A stretch of 64,000 nucleotides of DNA from Tridacna crocea (GCA_943736015.1 OX031064.1:39173361-39237360); one strand, 5' to 3'; counted from the first letter of the stretch, positions 1-15,400 are shown. The notes: a model not told the origin generated them from the sequence alone. Made by a program: numbers and translations.

Positions 1-90
1 ACTGTCACGAATAGTTCACGAACAGCTCACGTTGAGTTCACGAATAGTTCACGACATGTTTACGAGCAGTTCACGACTACTGCGTGACAG
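1..90. repeat. Short tandem repeat, AGTTCACGA-type unit
   Basis: Units such as AGTTCACGA and AGCTCACG recur every 10-20 bases to about position 85. The rest up to 399 is intron or upstream sequence with nothing recognised. Confidence 0.6.
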
Positions 91-399
91 TGGCGCTCGC
101 GTCGGCGCGGGGGTATACATAGGGTTCCTGAACACTGCTCCCCATTCCAGAGATCGCCAGCGAAAAAACATCACAGAGACAAGATGTCTAAAACAAAGCA
201 GACACGAGCCTCCCAGTTCGTGCCCCAAAATGGCACAACTTGCCACGACAAAATCGTGGCCAAAAGTCGTGCAAGTGTCAGCCTTGCTTAATACTTCAAG
301 TCAGAACAGAAGTTGTCTAAACAATTGGACAAAGTATTCAGAAATCTTGAACTTTGTGCTTTCATTACATTGTGTTCTTTTTTTTTTTCATTACTGCAG

Positions 400-493
400 T
401 GGGGGATGCCCACTTAGGATAGCAGGAAGTAATTTGAACAGCACATATCTTCCTCGTATGGTGTTTCACACAAATATTGAGGACACATTTACT
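400..493 (+). CDS. MET-like receptor, first visible exon (IPT start)
   Basis: Acceptor TTACTGCAG precedes and donor GTAAGT follows. It completes a split codon, then 31 codons: GGCPLRIAGSNLNS...PRMV, the opening strands of an IPT repeat. Confidence 0.8.
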
Positions 494-3400
494 GTAAGTG
501 TTGATTAGTCATACTTCATTCTATATTATACAATCCCCAGTTTTAACAACCCTGAGTTTTAAGAAACCTTTTGAAAACATTGTGGGAAAAGGAGAAAATG
601 CTGGTAACCAGCATTTTCTCCTTTTTCCATAATGTTTTATACCCTGTCAAAGATAAATTCCATAATTTCAGCCACATTTTAACCCTCTCCCAAACAATCC
701 CTGGTTTTTACGGTGCAGGGAAAGAAGGCTTCTGAAAACACTGTGGGAAAAGAAAAAAAATTCTGGAAAACAGCATTTTTTCCTTTTCCCACAATGTTTT
801 CTACCCTTCCCTGGACAAAAATCATCATTTGTATTACATTTAAGTTGTCGTCTGCAAATGCCTTCAATTTGGTCAGAAATTGTGCCGTGTGGTAAAGGGT
901 TAAACATGTGCAAACTTGAAGAAAACATATTTTGAAAACATTGTAAGAAATGAAGAAAAAGAGGTATGTTACTTACCCTTTTCCAGCAATGTCTTCTACT
1001 CATGTATTACTGGAATGCTAGTGAATTGACCTAAAAATTGGCCTTTGTGCAAAGAATAATTAAACAGCGATATTTATACCATTGGGTAAAATCAGACGGG
1101 ACGGAAATTCTGTTAATGGTTAATGTCAGATTTGACCCCTACTGTCCCATAATCAAAATGAGAAGCTTTTATGGATGTCATAGATCAAGATCTGATTGCA
1201 CTTGTATCGATGTCAGCCGTCACATGTAACCTATTTAACCCATTACCACACAATCACTACTTTTGACGCCCCTGAGAAAGAAGCCTTTAGAAAACATTGT
1301 GGGAAAAGGAGAAAATGCTGGTAACCAGCATTTTCTCCTTTTCCCACAATGTTTTCTACCCTTCACAAAATAAATTTTAATTTTTCAGTCACTTTTATTT
1401 TGTCGTCTGCAAATGCTTTCAATTTGGACCGATGTAAAATTTTGTCATTTGGTAAAGGGTTAAACCAACAAAATCATGTTGTTTCAGGTATTTTAAGTAT
1501 TTTTTAATGACATGATAAATCTATTATTCTAACATGACACATGAATTCGGCTCTATTAACACAATGCAATGAAAACATGGTAAAATCTACGTTATACCAT
1601 AGAGGGTGATGTCATTTTACATAGAGTGATGTCATACTGTATTAAGTCAGTCAGTGAGTTATTCAATGGAATATAATCTGCATCCGCCTTTTTACTGTAA
1701 GTATGATCGTATTTTCCTTTGATTAAGTGTTGGTCATGTTAGAATCGAAATAATCTTCTCTCTATGGTGGTTTATCCTTCAATAAACTGCATTGTGAGCT
1801 ATGAGGCACAATTAATAAACCACTTGGGCTGTAGCCCTCGTGGATTATTTACTGTGCCTCATAACTCACAACTGTTGTTTGTTGAATGATAAACCATGAT
1901 AGATAGAAAGTAGATTATTTCCTAAGCTGCATAAAGAGTTGAAAAATGTTTACATTAATTGTTCTGCATTCAGACAACAACTAAAGCTGAAGCTAAGTTT
2001 GCACAATGATTTAAGGGTGCTGTGTTTGGTAATAGACGTCATTTATTTCATGCCAATTTGTTCAAGTAATATAAAAAATCCCATCATTTGAGTTACATGT
2101 ATATTTTAATTTTTGTTCTACAAATCTTTTAATAATGGATGACTGATATTCTTATCGTCTAGGAAGAGTTAATCCTTTTGAGAAAAAAACAATTATTCCA
2201 TTTTTTTACAACCAAGAAAACATCGTACAAAAGAAGAAAATGATTGTCTGCTTCCAGCCATGTCTTTTAACTTTTCGAGACAAAATTCCATTGTATTAAG
2301 CAAATTCAATTTGCCATCTCCATTTCTTTCAAAATGGATGCTTATATAGGATATTCACAGTCATCTTGGTACAACTTTACACATATTTACAAGTTACAAA
2401 ACTTATCCAGGTGGAAAGATTTGCAGGACAACAAATTCAATATGGTATAATTGTATGATTTGTCTCTAGAAGGAGAGATAAAACAGTGCAAGAAAAGAAG
2501 AAATTGCTGGTTACCATCATTTTCTTTTCTCAAATTTTCTTAAACCCTTTACCAAACAACAAAATTTTAGACTAGTTCAAATTGAAAGCACTTCCAGATG
2601 ACAAAATAAACGTAACTCGAAAAATTGAAATTTGTTTCTAGCAGGGTAGAAAACATTGTGGGAAAAGGAGAAAATGCTGATCACCAGCATTTTCTCCTTT
2701 TCCTAAAAAGTTTTCCGAGAGCTTCTCTTAGTGATTGTTTTGTACTATAACCCTGAGTTTTAAGAACCTTGACAAAGAAGACTGAAGACATTGTAAAGGA
2801 AGGAGAAAATGTTAGTAACCATCTCTTTCTCTTTTCCCACCTTATTTTCCACCTTGTTTGGAACAATGTTTAATTTATCATCTGCAAGTATTTCCAATTT
2901 GGACCCGTTTAAAATTTTGTTGTTTTGTATAGAGTTTAAAGTTCTTTTCCTGACGGCCTTTAAAACTCTGGATTGTGTGTCACAAAGAACAAAACAAAGG
3001 GGAAATAAAGTAAAACTCAGGATTGTCTTTAACCCATTACACAGAATCCCTGCTTTTGACGACCCTGAGAAAGAAGCCTTGAGAAAACATTGTGGAAAAA
3101 GGAGAAAATGCTGGTAACCAGCATTTTTTCCTTTTCCCACAATGTTTTCTGTTATTCACAGTACAAATTTTAAATTTTTTGTCACTTTTGTTTTGTCAAC
3201 TGGAAATGCTTTCGATTTAAACAAGGCTAAAATATTGTCGTTTGGCAATGAGTCAAGCAGAAACTTCATTTCCAATCCACCAAATATGGACTGGACCAAA
3301 TGAAAAGCATTTGCAGACGATAAAAATAAAAAGTCGATCAAAAAATGATTTCTATCTTTGATAGGTTAAAAACATTTTGGGAAAAGGAGAAAATGCTGGT

Positions 3401-6400
3401 AACCAGCATTTCCTCCTATTCCTACAATATTTTTAAAATCGTTCTTTTGCAGGGTTGTTAATCTAAGGATTGTGTGGTAAAAGGTTAAGCGACAGGGAAA
3501 GTAACTTAGATCCAGAAACACACTTGCTGTATCATTGTTTCCTCATGTAGGATTGTGACTCAGTCTCTGATGTGGAGATGATTTGTTCGACACCAAATGT
3601 GCTTCAATACAACTTGACCGGAAAGACAAGCTTTGGGTTTATTTTTGATGGGTTCAAAAGTTACGAGACCATAGACGATGACACAGGGAAAATGACAGTT
3701 CTACAAGAGCCTATCATCAGAGGGTTTACAGAAACCTTTGGGAATACTTTCAATACCGAAATAGAAATAACGGTAAGTCTTTTCCAAATTAATGGTTTTG
3801 CCAATCAAACATTATATTACTTTCTTAACTCATTTCCAAACGACAGAATTTTAGGTTTGTCCAAATCGAAAGCATTTGCAGACTTGACAAAATAGAAGTA
3901 ACTGAAAATTTGAAATTTATTTTGTAAAGGGTAGAAAACATTGTGGGAAAAGGAGAAAATGCTGGTTACCAGCATTTTCTCCTTTTTCCACAATGTTTTC
4001 TGAAGACTTCTTTCTCAGGGTCGTCAAAAGTAGGGATTGTGTGGTAATGGGTTAAGGTAGTAGAGCCCCAATGCTTCTAGTGCAGCATGGAATAAACTTT
4101 CTTTTAAGTTGGTAGATTAGGATTCATATTGATATGATAATTTTTGCAGGATAATAATGCAGTGGAAAAAGCTGTTTTCCATTAACCCATTACCACACAA
4201 TTCCCCCCTTTTGACGCCCCTGAGAAAGAGGCCTTTTGAAAACACTGTTGGAAAAGGAGAAAATGCTGGTAACCAGCATTTTCTCCTTTTCCCACAGTGT
4301 TTTCTACCCTTCCCAGAGCAAATTTTAATTTTTCAGTCACCTTTAATTTGTCGTCTGCAAATGCTTTCAATTTGAACCAGTCTAAAGTTTTGTTGTGTGG
4401 TAAAGAGTTAAGGGATTGAATGATCCCATTTACAATAGCTGGTAAATATGTGTGCTTATCTTAAATGATGGTGCTCTAGCCACAAAGTAATTTAAACAAT
4501 GGAAAGTAGTTCAAAGAAGTAACTCTGTAACAGATGACAAATGTATAGACTTTTTAAACTCTTTACCAGATAAGGTAATTTTGGTCTGCTGAAATTGAAA
4601 TAGTTTGCAGACGACAAATCTAGTGTGGCCAAAAAGTTGTAATTTATATCTGTAAGGCAAGAAAAGACCTGATTTACAGCTAGATTATTTTTTTAAGCAA
4701 CGGTTTCAGCTGTTAGCATATGGTAACTTATTTTTGGGGCCTTATAAAAGGGTGGTTGTATTTTTAGCAATAAGATTATTGGTTTAAACATAGTTGTTTT
4801 ACATCGATTGAGAAACAAGTTTTAACAACTTATACTAATCTCACTCTATTCTGCTTCCTCGGAACTACACCAGTACTCGCGCCGAATATGTGGGCCAATA
4901 AAAAACCCCGAAGTTGACACCCGCTCCTGGGTATCAAACTCAGGATCTTATGGTTACGAGGCCGATGCTCTATCTCACAGCCACGGACACCACAAATAAT
5001 AAGATTATAAGGTCATCATCCTAATTCAGATACAAATTTTTGTAATCAAAACCTATTGGTGATCATAATCATATGACATTCTCATAATGGCAGTGTATAA
5101 AATTCAATGTTAGAGTTCACTAAAAGTGCTTTAAGAGGCTATGTAGGCTATTTTAACCCTTATCCTGCCGAATGAAAATTGTTGGCGACTAAGAAAACAC
5201 ATTTTGCTAAATATACGGGCATTGGGCTGGACTAATGAAACCCAAACTACTAATAAAACAGCTGAGGATGTAGAGCAAGATCAGACTGCATGTATGTGCA
5301 GGCTGATCTTGCTGTACATTCTCCGCAAAAGTCATCCATGGTCGCATACGGCAGGATAAGGTTTAACCCTTTACTCCATAGATACTCATTTGTACGCATT
5401 GCTTGTAGGAGCCTTTGGAAAACATTGTCACAAAAGGTGAAATTGTTCATGATGAGCAATGTTATTTTTTGTCACAATGTTTTCTGTGCTATCAAAAGCT
5501 GTCAAATACACATGAAAAATGGCTTCATCCTTGCAGTTATTTAGTGATAATTAGAGATACCATAGAAATGCCTAATGGGGTAAAGGATTAAAATGTCCTT
5601 CCTTTCTTTTGTCTTTCCACTGCACTGATGATTTGCCAGCTATTTCCATACTGGATTCAGTGTTAAATCATTTTTTAAATTCGGTGAGATTATAAAAATC
5701 TGAATAACCACTTTTATCCATTAACCCTTTACCCCATGAGGCATTTCTATGGTATTTTTAATTGACCCTAAATATCAGCAAGGATGAAGCTGTTTCTTAT
5801 GTGTATATGACACCTTTTGATGGCACAGAAAATATTGTGGCAAAAGGTGAAATTGCTTGTCACGAGCAATTTCACCTTTTGCAACTATGTTTTCCAAAGG
5901 CTCCTACAAACAGTGCGTAGAAATGAGTATCTATGGAGTAAAGGGTTAAAAGGGGTAACCCAACTGAAATGATAAAATATTCCTCAGAATACTAGTAGTT
6001 TTGATACAGTTTTTGCCCCTCTTTTGATTTAGAATCGGCCCAAAAGGAGCAACTGGCAATGTTAACTATATCAAGGCATGTTCTTGTTCATATTCTGTAG
6101 GGGGAGAGATTGAATAGTGCCTGTGTAGATAATTTGACAGTACTGATTGGAGAGAAACAGTGTGACATTAAATCTGTCAGTGAAAGCTCAATTGTTTGCA
6201 AACCTGATGAACCTTTTCCTGGTACCAGTCGAGAGGAGACCTTAGTTGTAAGTTTTTGTACAGTGAAACTGTTCTAGTTTCCTGTTTTGGTTAGTAGCCA
6301 GTTTAACGCTTTACCAAACAATTTCAACAGGTATGGTATGATGCGAGTTTTTAGCTCACCTGAGCACGAAGTGCTCATGGTGAGCTGTTATGATTGTGCT

Positions 6401-9400
6401 GTGTCCGTCGTCCGTGGTAAACTTTTTATCTTGTGTACGCTCTAGAGGCCACATTTTCGGTCGGATACTCATGAAAATTGGTCAGATTGTTTGGCTCGAT
6501 AACATTCCGGACGAGTTTGAAAATGGGTCATGTCGGGTCAAAAACTAGGTCACTAGGTAAAATCTTAGAAAAACGTTGTGTATGCTCTAGAGGCCATATT
6601 TTCAGTCTGATACTCATGAAAATTGTCAGGATGTTTGTCTGGATGAAATCTCGGACGAGTTCGAAAATGGGTCATGTGGGGTCAAAAACTAGATCACTAG
6701 GTCAAATTTTTGAAAAACCTTGTGTATGCTCTAGAAGCCACATTTTCAGTCAGATACTCTTGAAAGTTGGTCAGGATGTTTGCCTGGATGATATCTTGGA
6801 TGAGTTCGAAAATGGGTTATGAAGAGTCAAAAACTACGTCACTTGGTCAAATCTTAGAAAAACCTTGTGTACGCTCATAGGCCACACTTTCAGTCCGATA
6901 CTCATTAAAGTTGGTCAGGATATTTGCCTGGATGATATCTTGGACAATTTCGAAAATGGGTTATGTCGGGTCAAAAACTAGGTCACTAGGTTAAATCTTA
7001 GAAAAACCTTGTGTACGGTCTAGAAGCCACATTTTCAGTTGGATAATCATGAAAGTTGATCAGGATGTTTGCCTGGATGATATCTTGGACAATTTGAAAA
7101 TGGGTCTTGTGGGGTCAAAAACTAGGTCACTAGGTCAAATCGTAGAAAAACCTTGTGTATGCTCTAGAGGCCACATTTTCAGTCAGATACTCATGAAAGT
7201 TGGTCAGGGTGTTTGCCTGGATGATATCTTGAACGAGGTTGAAAATGGGTCATGTAGGGTTAAAAACTAAGTCACTAGGTCAAATCTTAGAAAAACCTTG
7301 TGTATGCTCTAGAGGCCACATTTTCTTTCTAAAACTCTTGAAAGTTGGTAAGGATGTTTGGCTCGATGATATCTCGGACATGTCGGAAAATGGTTCATGT
7401 TGAGTCAAAAACTAGGTCACTAGGTCAAATCTTAGAAAAACGTTGTGTATGCTCTAGAGGCCACATTTTCAGTCGGATACTCATGAAAGTTGGTCAGGTG
7501 TTTGCCTGGATGATATCTTGAACGAGGTTGAAAATGGGTCATGTAGGGTCAAAAACTAGATCACTAGGTCAAATCTTAGAAAAACCTTGTGTACGCTCTA
7601 GAGACCACATTTTCAGTCGGATACTCATGAAAGTTTGTCAGGATGTTTGCCTCGATAAAATCTAGGACGACTTTGAAAATGGGTCAGCCCAGTCAAAAAC
7701 TGGGTCACTAGGTCAAATCTTAGAAAAACCTTCTGTACGCTCTAAAGGCCACATTCTCGGTAGGATACTCATGGAAATTGGTCAGGATGTTTGCCTGGAT
7801 GATAGCTTGAACGAGTTCAAAAATGGGTCATGTCGGGTCAAAAACTAGGTTAAATGTTAGAAAAACCTTGTGTACGCTCTAGAGGCCACATTTTCAGTCC
7901 AAAACTCTTGAAAGTTGGTCAGAATGTTTGTCTTGATAATATCTCGGACAAGATCGAAAATTGGTCATGTGGGGTCAAAAACTAGGTCACTAGGTCAAAT
8001 CTTAGAAAAACCTTGTGTACGCTCTAGAGGCCACATTTTCAGTCCAAAACTCTTGAAAGTTGGTCAGAATATTTGCCTTTATGATATCTTAGACGACTTT
8101 GAAAATGGGTCATGTGGAGTCAAAAACTAGGTCACCAGGTCAAATGTTAGAAAAACCTTTTGTAGGCTCTAGAGGCCACATTTTTAGTCCAAAACTCTTG
8201 TAAGTCGGTCAGAATGTTTGCCTTGATGATATATATAACGAGTTTGAAAATGGGTCATTGGGGGTTTAAAACTAGGTTACCAGGTCAAATCTTAGAAAAA
8301 TCTTGTATATGCTCTGGATGCCACATTTTCAGTCCAACACTCATGAAAATTGGCTAGAATGTTTGCCTTTATAATATCTTGGATGAGTTTAAAAATGGGT
8401 CATTTTGGGTCAAAAACTGGGTCAATAGATCAAATGTTATAAACACCTTTTGTATGCTCTGGAGGACACATTTTCAGTCTGATACTCCTCAAACTTTTTC
8501 ATATTATTTGTCCTGGTGATACCTTGAATGAGTGTGAAAATGGGTCATGTGGAGTCAAAAACTAGGTCAATGGGTCAAATATTAGAAAAACCTTGTGTAC
8601 ACTCTAGAGGCTACATTTTCTGCCTGATACTCTTCAGACTTGGTCAGAATGTTTGTTTTGGTGATGTCTCAAAAGAGTTTGATAATGGGTAATTGTCGGG
8701 TCCAAAAACTAGGTCACTTGGTGAAATCTTAGAAAAACCTTTTGTACGCAGTAGAGGCCACATTTTCAGTCCAATACTCTTGAAACTTGGTCAGAATGTT
8801 TGTCTTATTGATATCTCAAAAGTTTTTGATGATGGGTAATGTCTGATAAAAAACTAGGTCACTGGAAAACTAGATGGTTCATGTTTGGTCATTAGACTCA
8901 GGTGAGCGATTTCAGGGCCATCATGGCCCTCTTGTCTTACAAACTTTTTGGAAAATGGAGAAAAAACTTACTTACCAGCATTTTTTCTAATTCCTGTCAT
9001 TTTTTGGTAGTGTTAGTAAGGTTTCTTCCTTAACCCTTTACCAAATGACAAAATTTTATACTGGTCCAGAAAACAAAATTAACATGACCAAAATATTGAA
9101 ATTTGTACTCGGAGGGTAGAAAACATTGTGGGAAAAGGAGAAAATGCTGGTTACCAGCATTTTCTCCTTTTTCCCCACAATGTTTTCAAATGTGAGAAAA
9201 AGGAGAAACTGATGGTTACCAGCATTTTGTCCTTTTTCTGACAATGTTTTCAAAAAGCTTCTATCTCAGGATTGTAAAAATCAGGGATTGTTTGGTAAAG
9301 GGTTAACAGGTCTTTTTGAGTTTTCCTGTACAATTGTTGCAGCCTGGTTGTACAGTTGGTAGCGTACAAGTTTTGAAAACATTCTTAATCCTTTGCCAAA

Positions 9401-12400
9401 CAATCCTAGGTTTTAACCCCCCTCCAGAAGAAATCTTTAGAAAACAATGTAGGAAAAGAAGAAAATGCTATTAGCCAGCAATATCTCCTTTTCCCACAAT
9501 GTTTCAACTCTTCCCAAAACAAATTTAAATTTTTGAGATACACTTATTCTGTTGCTTTGAATTTGGACATGTCTTAAATTTTGCACTTTGGCTATTTTGC
9601 ACTTTGGCTAAGACTTAATCGGGTGATTTCACAACTTACCCCGATGTTTTGTCTCTGCCTGTTGTATGGAACATCACCGTTAAAGTGGAAGCCATTTAGG
9701 TGGCCCTTAGCTAAATACAAGGGCTGGTATGAAATTGCTCATTTGATTCTTGAACTCTTTACCAAACGACAAATCTTTAAACTCACCAGGTCCAAATTGA
9801 AAGTACATGTATTTGCAGACAACAAAAGTTATTTAAACTCAAAAATTGAAATTTGTCTCAAGCAGGGTAGAAAACATTGTGGGAAAAGGAAAAAATGCTG
9901 GTTACCAGGATTTTCTCCTTTTCCCAACAATTTTTTCAAAAGGCTTCTATCTCAGGGTTGTACAAACCAGGGATTGTTTGGCAAAGGGTTAACTCATCAA
10001 CAATTTGGAAGAATTTCATGTAAGATCTGATTGTTGCTCAGATGAAGGGATTTGTCCTTGAAATGGTTGAATGGATCTTGGGAAAATTTTGATTAAAAAG
10101 CTCTACACAACAGTTGACAGAAGTGCCCTTAATTACAGGTTATGTTTGGATATTTCAAACTTGAACCAGGTAAAATAACCTTCAAAGATTTTTGGCACAC
10201 CCAAGAATTTCTTTACATTGCTATTGGAGTGGGATGTCTTCTTGTCATAATTTCCATGATTCTTGTGGGTGTTTGTGTGCATCGACGTAGAAAAAGATTG
10301 AATGTTCAACGCAATTCGGAAATGACGGATTTAGTGCAAAAACGTAAGTTTGACTTTTTACTTTTCCCTTTTTAACGCACAAGTCTTACTCTGTTTATCT
10401 GATGACAAATTTTTAGACTTAACCAAATTTAAAGCATCTGCAGATGACAATTAAAACTTTGGTAATATGATGATTTTTTAGTTCCCCTGGCCGAAGGCTA
10501 GTGGGCTTATGTCATGTCCCGATGTCCATCGTGCATCTGTGCATCTGTCTGTGCATGCATTAACTTTTATTTCAAACATCTTCTCTGAAACTACCCACCC
10601 AAATTCGATTGAACTTCACAGAAATGATCCTGCCATGGTCCTCTTCAGAGTTTCTTGAAAGAATTTGATTCCTTCGAAACTTTGGTTGCCATGGCAACAA
10701 AACTAAAAAAAAAATTACATTTTAAAAAATCTTCTTCTCTGAAACCACAAGGCCCAGGGCTACTGAATTTGGCATGTAGCTTTATCTAATGGACCTTCAA
10801 CAAGTTTGTTTGTATAATAGGCCTTGGGTCAAAATTGGCTCCATTCCAGGGATCACAAGTTTAACATGGGCTTCGAAATATGGTCAATACAATGTAGAGA
10901 GAGAGACGTACAACGTTAATCAAGGGAAATAACTCTTTTTATAAAAGACAAAGTTTATTGCTGTTTACCTCCCTTGATTATCATACTACATTGATACATA
11001 ATTGGTGATAGACATTATGTTTTTTTTTTTATAGAAAATATTCTGTTTTCAGGGAGAGTGATTCATTTTGATGCTAATAGTTATCCTCATATAAGTGGAA
11101 TAATAAACTCAGAGTAAGATTTCTATCACTCAGGTTTTCAGGTTTTTTAGGTCTATATTTTTCAGAACGACCCGTTTTAACAATAGAATGGACGAGAGCA
11201 GGTCTATCCCTGCACTGGCGCAGGTTGTTCTGTAGATAGAAAACCTGCCCACGTGCTGGAAGACCTGCTCCCGTGTGAGAAAGACCTGTCCACGTGCAAT
11301 TGATGGATCTTGAGCTGTGCATGCAGACAGGTTCGTGAAGGACATTGGTACTGGGGCGATACTGATTTTTATGAATTTGTAAATAACCGGAAAAATTTTG
11401 TAAATATACTTCTTTCTGACAGATTTTAAACTATTTTTTATTAGTGACCATCACAGCAATTCTTTGATAATTTTTTTCAAAGCGATCATTAAAAAACCTA
11501 CCACCCCCTATTTACAAAATTTGCGGTTACATTAATGCCAACATTTAAAACATTATCCTTAGGTTGGTATTCTCTCATATCTAAACCTAACTTATTTTTT
11601 TTCTTCTAGTTTTCATCTAAGTTAAATCGCAAAATTGACAAAAAGTTACTGACGGACGCATGTTCTAAAACATGTCTACAATATTGCTTTTGCAGGTCCT
11701 TTTTTTCAGGGTCATGAACACTTCAATTTGTTTGGTAAAGGGTTAAAAAGCCAGTGGAGTGATACAGGGCCATCATGGCCCTCTTGTTACTTTGATAGGG
11801 TAGCAAAACATTGTGGGCAAAGGAGAAAATGCTGGATACCAGTATTTTCTCCTTTTACAACAATGTTTTCTATAGGCTTCTTTCTCAGAGTTGATGAAAG
11901 TTGGGATGGTGTGGTAAAGAGTGAAAGGGGTTTTAATACTTCTCTAAAAAGTATCAACCCAAATCAGCCTAGGCAGTCTGCACTGAATAATTTGGGTCAA
12001 ATCTTTTTGCTGTAGGTCAGTCTTCTACATAATAACTTGTTACCAAATGACAAAATTCTAGACTGGTCCAAATTAAAATTGCTTGCAGATGACAAAATAA
12101 ATGTAACTCAAAAGTTGATTTTTACTTCCAACAGGTTAGGAAGCTATGTGGGAAAAGGAGAAAATGCTGGTTACCAGCATTTTCTCCTTTTCCCACATGG
12201 TTTTCAAAAGGCATCTATCTCAGGGTCACATCTTCTCAAGCCAAGGTTACGATCATACCTTGGCTGATTAAGCCGGATTTCGAGATTCCTGCGATGTGCC
12301 CTCTATTGGATGCTGGTTATTACCCCCTTTTACATCATATTTCTGAAAGCCAATGAAATATTGTTTAACAAACCGCTTACGAATACAATTATTGAACATG

Positions 12401-15400
12401 AAGCGATAAGCAGACATCCATGTTGGTTTCCATTTTTACTTTCTATTCTATTTTTATCAGAGATGAAATGCTAAGAGCGATTTCATTCGTTGCAGCTAGA
12501 GCTGGCTGCATCCAATGAAAAAGTGTATCGGTGGAATGTAAAAATCAAGCTCAATCCGCTAAGGGTAGAGTAGCGTAGTGACTCGTCAGCCTTGGCTTGC
12601 GAAGATGCAGGGTCATGAAAACCAAGAATTGTTAAACAATCTTAAACGTTCAAGCCAGTAATTTTCAAGATGGTGTCCTTGCACAAGACACTTTAATGCC
12701 ATACCACATGGAGAACACAGAACTAACATGAATGAACTATAAAACAGGGGAAGATAACTGTCAAAATGATTTTGACACGGTTATAACCCTTTTTGACTAA
12801 GAATACCACTGAAAATCAAACACTTACAGCTGAATGTTGGCACCTGTATGCAGTGCTCTTTTCTCCTTTTCTTACAGTGTTTTCAGAGGCCTTTTTCTTC
12901 AGTTTCATTTATTCCTTTCCCAAACAATCCGTGGTTTTTACGACCCTGAGATAGAAGCCTTTTAAAGACATTGTGCAAAAAGGAGAAAATGCTGGTAACC
13001 AGCATTTTTGCCTTATTCCACAGTGTTTTCTACCCTGATGGAAAAAAAATCAATTTTTGAGATTTAATTTTTCGTCTGCAAGTGCTTTCAATTTGGACCA
13101 GTCCAAAATTGTGTTGTTTGGTCAAGAGTTAAACATTGGCTGTTTGGAAACCTTTTAAATATGTTTTCTATATTTGTCACTAGCCCCAGAGAACAGGGCA
13201 CAGCCTAATGAATACCTACAAGGTGGTGTCAATCCAGCAATAGTTTCCATAACAACTGATCTGAAAGATAGTAATGCAGAAAACATCATTAAAGATTTTA
13301 TGGACAGAGTTCGTGCTGACATCAGAAAAGTTCTGAAATCATCAGTTATAGATAGAGGCAATATCAAGCCGGGAAAAATCTGTACAAGAAAAGGTATAAT
13401 TGCTTTGATATTTTTGCTTTAATTCTACAACAAAATTGTGAGTAAAGTATTGACCTAAGTGCTGAATTTCATCTTTAAAAGGGACAAAAATGTGTTTTCA
13501 GAAGTCTTTTTGTCGGGATCATAGCAGCGGTCTTCTCTGTCCAATGATTTAACCCTTTACCCCATAAGGCATTTCCATGGCATCTCTAATTGACCCTAAA
13601 TAACAGCAAGAATGAAGCCATTTCTTATGTGTAAATGACACGTTTTGATAGCATAGCTCGTCATGAGCAATTTCACCTTTTGCCACAATGTTTTCCAAAG
13701 GCTTCTACAAGCAATGTGTAGAAATGAGTGTCTATGGAGTAAAGGGTTTTTTTAGATCCAAGTCTTAATTACTTTGTTTTTCCTCAGCCTCTTTAGTGTG
13801 TTGAGAAAGGAACAAAGCTGGTCAAGGACACAGTATGTTACACAGACAAAAAAGAAAGAAAACTTTCTGAAGTCAAGCCAAGAGACAAATATGTCACTGT
13901 TTGTCTCTCTTTAGTCAACTATGTTATTATGCTCCATGAAACTTTTTTGGGGAGCATATAGTTGCCATGCTGTGCGTACGTATGTCAGTTTATCCGTTCC
14001 TCCCTCAGTCCGTCTGTCCGACCGTCCGTCCGAAGCCATTTCTCCACAACCCCTTAACCATATTTTATGAAACTTCATATCTGAACTCTTTGAAACAATG
14101 CGCAAATATGTCTTTCCTAGTTTTTCAATTTGAGGCTGCGTCACAGAAAAAGTGAGCTTCATGTAAATTTTTTTTTTTTTTCACTAATATCTCTTACATT
14201 AGTGCTCAAAAGTTCATGAAATTTCAAATCTGAGCTTGTTGGAACATTGTTCAGATTACCTCTTCCCTGGTTTCTCAATTTCAGGCTGCATCAAGGAAAA
14301 AGGAGGCTTCATGAAAAAATTGTTTTATGATACCTCTTTCCCGGTTTCTCAATTACAGGCTGTGTTGCAGAAAACGGAGGCTTTGTGTAAAAAATTGTTT
14401 TTCTCAAATGTCTCCTACATTAGAGCTCAAAAGTTCGTGAAATTTCGAATCTGAACTTGTTGGAACATTGCCCAGATACCTCTTCTATGGTTTCTCAATT
14501 TAAGGCTGCGTGACAGAAAAAGGGGGCTTCATATAAAAATTGTTTTATGTAATATCTCCTACATTACTGCTCAGAATTTCATGAAATTTCGAATTTGTAT
14601 TATAATTCAAAAATGCCACAAACTGCACACCCTTTGTATTTATTCCAGTTATGCAGTATTGTTTTAAAGGAAAAGGAGCTTAAAGGGGGCTTAATGGGCT
14701 TTGTGCCCATACAAGTTTGTGATGGCTATTACTCCAAAAGTATTAGAGCTATTAATGTCAAAATTCATAAACAGATAGATCTTATTGATTAATAGAAAAT
14801 GTAATTTTTCCATCTTTCAAGATGTGTTAGGGGAAAAGGGGGCTTCATGGTAGAGTTAGAGTCACTTTTTAACCATTATCTTGCTGGTCAAAATTTCACA
14901 TTTCAGTTACTATCCTCCCCAAAAGAATTTTGCTGTTAGTCTGTCCATTCATTTGTTGACTTAAATATATATTGGGAATATCTCTAAGATAATAATTACT
15001 TTTCCAATTCAATTTATGGGGACATGAACAGGTCTTTTTAGGATAAAAGAAGTGAATTGTATTAATTTCATACATTTTATGACAAGCACTTGTCCGGGGG
15101 AGCATAACCTGTCTCTGACGGCTCTTGTTTTTGAATCTCTGCAATGACTTGGGTGTGTATTTTACAACCATTCTTCAGAACTTTCTAAATTTGGATGTAA
15201 TTGGTACAGCACAGAAGAATGGAAGCACCACTGATCATTTCTAGATATGGATAATGGACTGTCTACTATTAGCACACATTGTCATAAATGCAATAGCACT
15301 AGCCCTCTTGAGAGAAACTCAGAGGATCATTTACTGAACACAAAATCCCAATAATTAGGTACTGGAATTTATATTCTAGCTTGCAAAGAAAGCAACATTA

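Larger units (their letters stand above)
6303..9030. mobile_element. MITE-A remnant split by a long CTCACCTGAG element
   Basis: A MITE-A end (TTAACGCTTTACCAAACAAT) stands at 6303-6350 and a decayed hairpin arm (TTACCAGCATTTTTTC) at 8936-9030, on either side of the inserted element. Confidence 0.55.

Noticed and set aside
32-508. 158-codon frame as one exon
   Set aside because: Only its last part (400-493) is coding, starting at an acceptor after a pyrimidine run; the first part is repeat-rich intron.
6478-8130. Open frames of 114, 73 and 71 codons that look like a repetitive protein
   Set aside because: They are the 145-bp tandem unit read in one frame, and they drift in and out of frame between units.
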